A DNA stretch of 64,000 bases from an uncultured Alphaproteobacteria bacterium (GTDB taxonomy: Bacteria; Pseudomonadota; Alphaproteobacteria; CAAHEQ01; UBA3637): the NCBI GenBank assembly GCA_944392785.1, contig CALXXW010000013.1:1-64000 (forward strand), given 5' to 3'. The notes under the pieces are model-generated. The model made no database searches, was not told the origin of the DNA, and saw only the letters and a program-made list of their open reading frames with translations. Positions 60,010 to 64,000 of the stretch are shown here, one piece after another (position 1 is the stretch's first letter; each line of letters begins with the position of its first letter). The position numbers were made by a program, and so were the translations under genes.

Positions 60010-61355
60010 TTTTTATCTCCCTTTTGTATCAAGGTTCGTTTCCATAAACCTGTCATAAAATAAAGCAAACCGGCCAATGCCGTTGCCGTACTTGCAACGG
60101 GGAAAGCCAGACCGACGCCAAATAAATCCGTTGCTTTCCAAATAAGAAGTATCCGTATGGGGGTTGATAGCACCGCATTTTGAAAAAGAGTAAAAGTTGT
60201 GTGACCGGTACCATTTAAAAAGCCGATAATACTAAACATTAAGCACATAATCAAACAATCGATGCTGAAAGGTTCAAGGTATGATGTTCCGGCTGCGATG
60301 ATATCAGGATTGTGTGTTGTCAAGCGCATGAGCATCTCCGGTTCAAAATAAAACACGGCGGCTATCGGCAATCCGAACACCAGGGAGCACAAAAAGCCCC
60401 AAAAGAAAGTTTCTCTGGCACGACGAAAGGATTTTGCTCCGATGTTTTGAGCAACCATAACGGAAATAGCACTGGAAAACGCCACAGGCGGTAAGAATGA
60501 AAATCCATCTATTTTACTGACAATTCCGATAGCTGCTGAAGCGATTAAACCCATGCGATTAACCAGAATGACCATGATAAGCAACGAAAGCATAACTAAA
60601 AATTGACTGGCTGCTATGGGCATACCCAGTTTTAATAAAAGTATCATCTTATCAATATGTATTTTGGCAGACTTAAAGTTAAACTGTAAGCCAGGAAAAT
60701 GCGTCTTCATGAAACGAATAGCCAGAAGCATGCTGACCCCTTGAGCTAAAATGGTCGCTAAAGAGGCTCCCGGGGCCTGCCACCCGAATTTTCCGACAAA
60801 CAGCAGATCCAAAAAGATGTTTAAAATGCAAGCAATACCGATAAATTTTAAAGGGTTTTTAGAGTCTCCGAACCCACGCAACACGGCACATACCGTAAAA
60901 TAACCAAATGTAAAAATAAGTCCGGCCGAGCCAATAATGATATACCAAAATGTTTGATTGACGGCCTCTGTGGGTGTTTGCATCCAGGTGGTAATATACG
61001 GGGATAATACCATCATGAACAAGGACAGGACAAAACTAAGCAAGGTAAAAAATGAAAAAATTGTTGTAATACTTTCTTTAACCGCTTGCTCTTGTTTAGC
61101 TCCAAAAAACTGACCAATCATAATGGTTCCGCCCATTGTTAGCCCCATAATTAAGCACATGACAGTCATCAGTGCCTGCGCTCCGTTTGAGGTGGCAGAT
61201 AAAGCGGCAGCATCGCCGTAATAGCTGACAATCAAGGTATCTACTGCTCCATACATAGCCTGTAAAAAGCTAGCTGCCAAATAGGGCACAGCAAAACGAA
61301 CCAGTGTCCTCGGTGTATTTCCTTCCGTTAAATTGTGTGCCGTTTGAAGCATCAT
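60006..61355 (-). CDS. MATE family efflux transporter
   Basis: A 449-residue protein with about 12 membrane segments in two related halves. LTEGNTPRTLVRFAVPYLAASFLQAMYGAVD is the typical N-terminal start of the Clostridium/Bacteroides-type MATE group, and LRGFGDSKNP and the second-half GxxNGTGHT are the usual loop motifs. Cargo unknown; MATE proteins export cationic drugs or metabolites with Na+ or H+. It overlaps metK by four bases. The promoter TTGACC-N17-TAGGAT precedes it. Confidence 0.9.
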   Translation of the reverse strand: MMLQTAHNLTEGNTPRTLVRFAVPYLAASFLQAMYGAVDTLIVSYYGDAAALSATSNGAQALMTVMCLIMGLTMGGTIMIGQFFGAKQEQAVKESITTIFSFFTLLSFVLSLFMMVLSPYITTWMQTPTEAVNQTFWYIIIGSAGLIFTFGYFTVCAVLRGFGDSKNPLKFIGIACILNIFLDLLFVGKFGWQAPGASLATILAQGVSMLLAIRFMKTHFPGLQFNFKSAKIHIDKMILLLKLGMPIAASQFLVMLSLLIMVILVNRMGLIASAAIGIVSKIDGFSFLPPVAFSSAISVMVAQNIGAKSFRRARETFFWGFLCSLVFGLPIAAVFYFEPEMLMRLTTHNPDIIAAGTSYLEPFSIDCLIMCLMFSIIGFLNGTGHTTFTLFQNAVLSTPIRILLIWKATDLFGVGLAFPVASTATALAGLLYFMTGLWKRTLIQKGDKK

Positions 61356-61379
61356 ATATCCTCTAAAAAATGCAAGTTC

Positions 61380-61408
61380 ATCCTATCACTTCCCATTGAA
61401 AAGGTCAA
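61380..61408 (-). promoter_or_regulatory. promoter for the MATE-metK operon
   Basis: On the leftward strand TTGACC (61403-61408), 17-bp spacer, TAGGAT (61380-61385); AGAGGATAT lies before the ATG. The leader is too short for a riboswitch. Confidence 0.55.
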
Positions 61409-61500
61409 TATGAAGACAAGATATTTTATGCAAAAGTTTATCTTTCTTTTTCCAAATTGAGGCCTTATATTCTTATTATAGCCGCTATAGGGAGTAGATG

Positions 61501-61869
61501 ATGAATTACTTTATCAATGCCATTACAAGCAAATATGCTACCTTTTCCGGACGTGCATCTCGAACCGAATACTGGTCCTTTATTTTAATTTATTTAATTT
61601 TACAATTACTTATTTCGTTCTTACCGCTTGGTCTAATTGTGAACTATGTCTTATTTGGGCTATATGTGGCGCTATTCATTCCTTCTCTTGCCATAGCCGT
61701 TCGTCGATTGCATGATATCGATAAATCTGGTTGGATGGTCCTGCTGGGATTCATCCCCGTAGTAGGCGCTGTCGTCTTGATTGTTCTGTTCTGTTTGCCG
61801 GGAACTCCTCAAAAAAACCGTTTTGGAAAAGCCCCTTTGCCCATACAGGAAGCAACATCTATCATGTAA
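61501..61869 (+). CDS. DUF805 family membrane protein
   Basis: A 122-residue inner-membrane protein: FSGRASRTEYWSFILIYL is the DUF805 start, and AIAVRRLHDIDKSGWMVLLGFIPVVGAVVLIV with the conserved RRLHDxxxSGW is the core; a short Pro-rich cytoplasmic end follows. Function unknown. The second ATG is six bases after GGAG and is the better start; ATG 61498 is also possible. Confidence 0.88.
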   Translation: MNYFINAITSKYATFSGRASRTEYWSFILIYLILQLLISFLPLGLIVNYVLFGLYVALFIPSLAIAVRRLHDIDKSGWMVLLGFIPVVGAVVLIVLFCLPGTPQKNRFGKAPLPIQEATSIM

Positions 61870-61873
61870 AAGC

Positions 61874-62623
61874 CTAAAGAGGACGTATTAAATCTGTAAT
61901 AACGCCATGTAATGTTTTGATTTCGGCTTTGGTTAAGGCAGCTCGTGTGAATATATTACGCAAATTCCGCTGCATACGCTCTTTTTTATCCGAAAAACGA
62001 AAATACCCACGCCGAGTCAGTTCATTTTCCAAATGAGTGAATAGAGCCGCCAACTCAGCTTTTGTTGCCGGCTGAGCTTGTGCTGCATCTGTATGTTTCA
62101 TATCACCTTTCTGAGTCGCATGAAACCAAATATATCCTACCAAAAGGACAGCTTGTGATAAATTCAGGGATGAGTGCTGGGGATTTAAGGGAATTTCAAT
62201 AATGCCATCCGCAAAGATGACTTCATCATTTTCTAACCCCGTTCGTTCAGCTCCGAATAAGATAGCCGTTTTTTGATGATGATTCAGATGATTATTCAAA
62301 AGGGGAACCGCTTCTTCAGGAGAAAAGACAGGTTTTATCATTTCCCGATGACGAGCCGTTGTTGCCAAGACATACTGTATATCTGCCAGGGCACCTTCTA
62401 ATGTTTCAAAAACAGTGGCTGTTTCTAAAATACTCTGAGCTCCCGAAGCGGCGGACAAGGCCTTATCAGATAGATGTGACTCTCGCGGCTGAACCAGACG
62501 AAGTTCGGTTAACGTACAATTCATCATCGCTCGAGCGACCATGCCTATATTTTCCGCTAACTGTGGTCGAACCAGAATAACGACAGGCGCTTTTTCATTC
62601 GGAGTATTTTCTATTTTTTTCAT
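61874..62623 (-). CDS. trmJ: tRNA 2'-O-methyltransferase, TrmJ-like (SPOUT)
   Basis: SPOUT methyltransferase expected to methylate the 2'-O of nucleotide 32 in tRNA with SAM. VVILVRPQLAENIGMVARAM is the N-terminal motif, AILFGAERTGLENDEV is motif 2, and IEIPLNPQHSSLNLSQAVLLVGY is motif 3 forming the knot. The C-terminal 80 residues are the dimerisation tail seen in TrmJ. 249 aa. The exported protein gene upstream ends one base before it. Confidence 0.9.
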   Translation of the reverse strand: MKKIENTPNEKAPVVILVRPQLAENIGMVARAMMNCTLTELRLVQPRESHLSDKALSAASGAQSILETATVFETLEGALADIQYVLATTARHREMIKPVFSPEEAVPLLNNHLNHHQKTAILFGAERTGLENDEVIFADGIIEIPLNPQHSSLNLSQAVLLVGYIWFHATQKGDMKHTDAAQAQPATKAELAALFTHLENELTRRGYFRFSDKKERMQRNLRNIFTRAALTKAEIKTLHGVITDLIRPL

Positions 62624-63187
62624 TTAGAAGGCGTTCAGATTGATATCTAAGTTTTGAGCGCCCAACGTTCCACCAGGGAGATTGTTTACTCTTTTTTCCT
62701 CTGCCTGCCATGCACGACGCAATTCGACGGCTCCTCCCGGAGAAACGGGTAAAGCATCGATAGCCGCAAGAGCTTCCGAAGATATATGAGCGTCCGTTAT
62801 CACTTCAATAAGGGTATTTAACGGGTCGGTTATTATTTGCTCATTAACTTGATCTAAGTTGGCCCCTTTTGTTCCAAAGGTGAGACTCTGTTCGTAAAAA
62901 TCTGATAAAGTAGCCGATCTTTTTTCTGCCTCGGTCGGCTGGGGATTGGTTGCCGCCAGGCGACTTTGATACGCCGGGTTATCCCTGTTATCACGGTCCC
63001 AAAGCTGTTGATAGATAATTCGAGCATAGTAGGGGGATTTCAAGTACTCTATATCTAAAATTTCATGTAAGCGAGCTTGGTAAGCTTCTGATGTTAACGG
63101 ATTGGTATCCTCCTTTGTTTCCATGGCAGCTGCTCCCGTTGTCCATAAGAGAGCTAACGATAAAATGGTTAAAAATTTTGTGGGCAT
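62624..63187 (-). CDS. exported protein of unknown function
   Basis: A 187-residue protein with a signal peptide (residues 1-21, ending TGAAA). The mature part is polar and helical, with repeated Tyr and Arg (YYARIIYQQLWDRDN) and no known domain I recognise. It begins two bases after a second exported unknown gene and ends next to trmJ, so the three are probably one transcript. Confidence 0.8.
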   Translation of the reverse strand: MPTKFLTILSLALLWTTGAAAMETKEDTNPLTSEAYQARLHEILDIEYLKSPYYARIIYQQLWDRDNRDNPAYQSRLAATNPQPTEAEKRSATLSDFYEQSLTFGTKGANLDQVNEQIITDPLNTLIEVITDAHISSEALAAIDALPVSPGGAVELRRAWQAEEKRVNNLPGGTLGAQNLDINLNAF

Positions 63188-63189
63188 AT

Positions 63190-63672
63190 TTACCTCCGTG
63201 CATCAATAATGTTGAGTGAATTTTCAATGAGATTTTGAATGGACAGACCTGTCCTGCTTTCAAAAATCCGCACATATGCATTGGCTCCGACAGCAACGGG
63301 ATTTCCTGATCTTTTCAACATTTGAAGAGCCCCCATAATTTCTCGCCGAAGCTTTTCCGGAGCCGTGTTGATCAGTGTATCAAGACCGTCCGGGATTTGA
63401 TAACCAAGATTTCTTAGGTGTTGAGTCATCAATAAGATATTGGTGATATTAACGTCCGGTGCAATTTCTTCTTGGCCCATGGCCGTATTCCAAGTTGTAT
63501 TACTTCCGACCCAGTCGGGGGTTTTAATCTCTAACGTATTCGGAGCCTTGGACGACGTTGTTGCATGTGCTTTTGTTGGTAGTTTCCCGGCCCAAGGATT
63601 GGCGGGCAAGAACTCTGCCGCCCATACGGCATTGACGCTCAGACATAAAAGCAACAGACAGATATATCTCAT
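63190..63672 (-). CDS. exported protein of unknown function
   Basis: A 160-residue protein with a signal peptide (residues 1-18, ending VWA). The mature part has an N-terminal Pro/Thr-rich region and a helical C-terminal half with LLMTQHLRNLGYQIPDGLDTL, ending in Arg-Arg. I recognise no family. It overlaps the pssA stop by four bases (ATGA), i.e. translational coupling to phospholipid synthesis. Confidence 0.8.
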   Translation of the reverse strand: MRYICLLLLCLSVNAVWAAEFLPANPWAGKLPTKAHATTSSKAPNTLEIKTPDWVGSNTTWNTAMGQEEIAPDVNITNILLMTQHLRNLGYQIPDGLDTLINTAPEKLRREIMGALQMLKRSGNPVAVGANAYVRIFESRTGLSIQNLIENSLNIIDARR

Positions 63673-64000
63673 TTTGTTCCTCCCTGATGTTGTCGATATT
63701 TAAGGCGCTCTCGAGCAAAGTAAACTACGCCTATCGGAAGTATAATCAAGTAAAGAGCTCCCAGAGTGCTCAGCATCGACCACGGCTTGACAAAGAAGAC
63801 GGCCATGACAATAAATAATAAAATTAACACGGCGGATCTCCAACGAGCCGGAATATGCAGATGCTTCATACCCGGGGTCGGGATGCGACTAGCCATCATA
63901 GCTCCGCTAAAAATCAAGAAACAGCTGACAAACCAAGGAGAACGCAAAAAATCAATAGATTTTCCCGTCGCAATCCAAAGAATGAGAGGAAACAACGCCA
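63669..64000 (-). CDS. pssA: CDP-diacylglycerol-serine O-phosphatidyltransferase, C-terminal part
   Basis: Only the C-terminal 110 residues are inside the window; the gene continues past the right edge. The membrane helices with MMASRIPTPGMKHLHIPARWR match the end of alphaproteobacterial PssA, which joins serine to CDP-diacylglycerol. The catalytic CDP-alcohol motif lies outside. It is the first of a run with two exported unknown genes and trmJ. Confidence 0.75.
   Translation of the reverse strand, partial: ALFPLILWIATGKSIDFLRSPWFVSCFLIFSGAMMASRIPTPGMKHLHIPARWRSAVLILLFIVMAVFFVKPWSMLSTLGALYLIILPIGVVYFARERLKYRQHQGGTK

Noticed and set aside
61356-61500. SAM riboswitch before the MATE-metK operon
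   Set aside because: The predicted leader is only about 18 bases and there is no matching structure.

Overview
The window looks like a chromosomal segment of an alphaproteobacterium with a host-associated or gut-type, fermentative lifestyle. Several neighbourhoods are alphaproteobacterial: rnd-kdsD-lptC/A-lptB, Tim44-like protein-mltA-Smr, lspA followed by a DUF3035-like lipoprotein, tsaE-amgK-murU-addB-addA, and a short RNase D without HRDC. The metabolism seen is unusual for that class: pyruvate phosphate dikinase, a phosphofructokinase with a mixed ATP/PPi signature, glucokinase, and glycogen branching, debranching and 4-alpha-glucanotransferase genes. I cannot name the species. No rRNA, CRISPR array, insertion sequence or replication origin was seen.

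Layout. 1-617: 3' end of a HExxH-containing protein. 899-4110: ptsP, a GlmU-like uridylyltransferase without its acetyltransferase half, and a small membrane ORF. 4190-14979: glucokinase, ppdK (opposite strand), glgB, glgX, malQ. 14983-24492: acyl-ACP thioesterase, hflX, an RNHCP protein, proS, an exported nitroreductase, rmuC (opposite strand), a DUF3108 protein, an M50-like membrane protein, aspS, a DUF2065 protein. 24640-28219: tRNA-Thr followed by an AT-rich accessory stretch with a putative ADP-ribosyltransferase, a cysteine-rich micro-protein and two genes I do not recognise. 28282-30748: ygiW-qseB-qseC with a CTTAAG-N5-CTTAAG box at the promoter.

30971-39432: tRNA-Leu, then the LPS export cluster rnd-kdsD-lptCA-lptB in which LptC and LptA form one polypeptide, phosphofructokinase, a DUF465 protein, an MFS transporter, mutL and a small lipoprotein. 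39484-41710: lspA, a mini-lipoprotein and pgi as an overlapping operon. 41809-45094: a pentapeptide-repeat protein with a charged tail directly in front of a VirD4/TraG-type coupling protein. 45091-54789: a long leftward operon of overlapping genes (nuclease-like membrane protein, tsaE, amgK, murU, addB, addA, hydrolase-like lipoprotein). 54890-58860: secB divergent from Tim44-like/mltA/Smr/tsaD, then trxA. 59002-61355: a MATE transporter coupled to a short, divergent metK. 61501-64000: DUF805 protein, trmJ-like methyltransferase, two exported unknowns and the 3' end of pssA.

The least ordinary parts are the LptC-LptA fusion, the pentapeptide/coupling-protein pair, the tRNA-Thr-linked accessory stretch, the MATE-MetK operon and the uridylyltransferase-only GlmU. 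Function calls rest on motif recognition by eye; no database search was possible.
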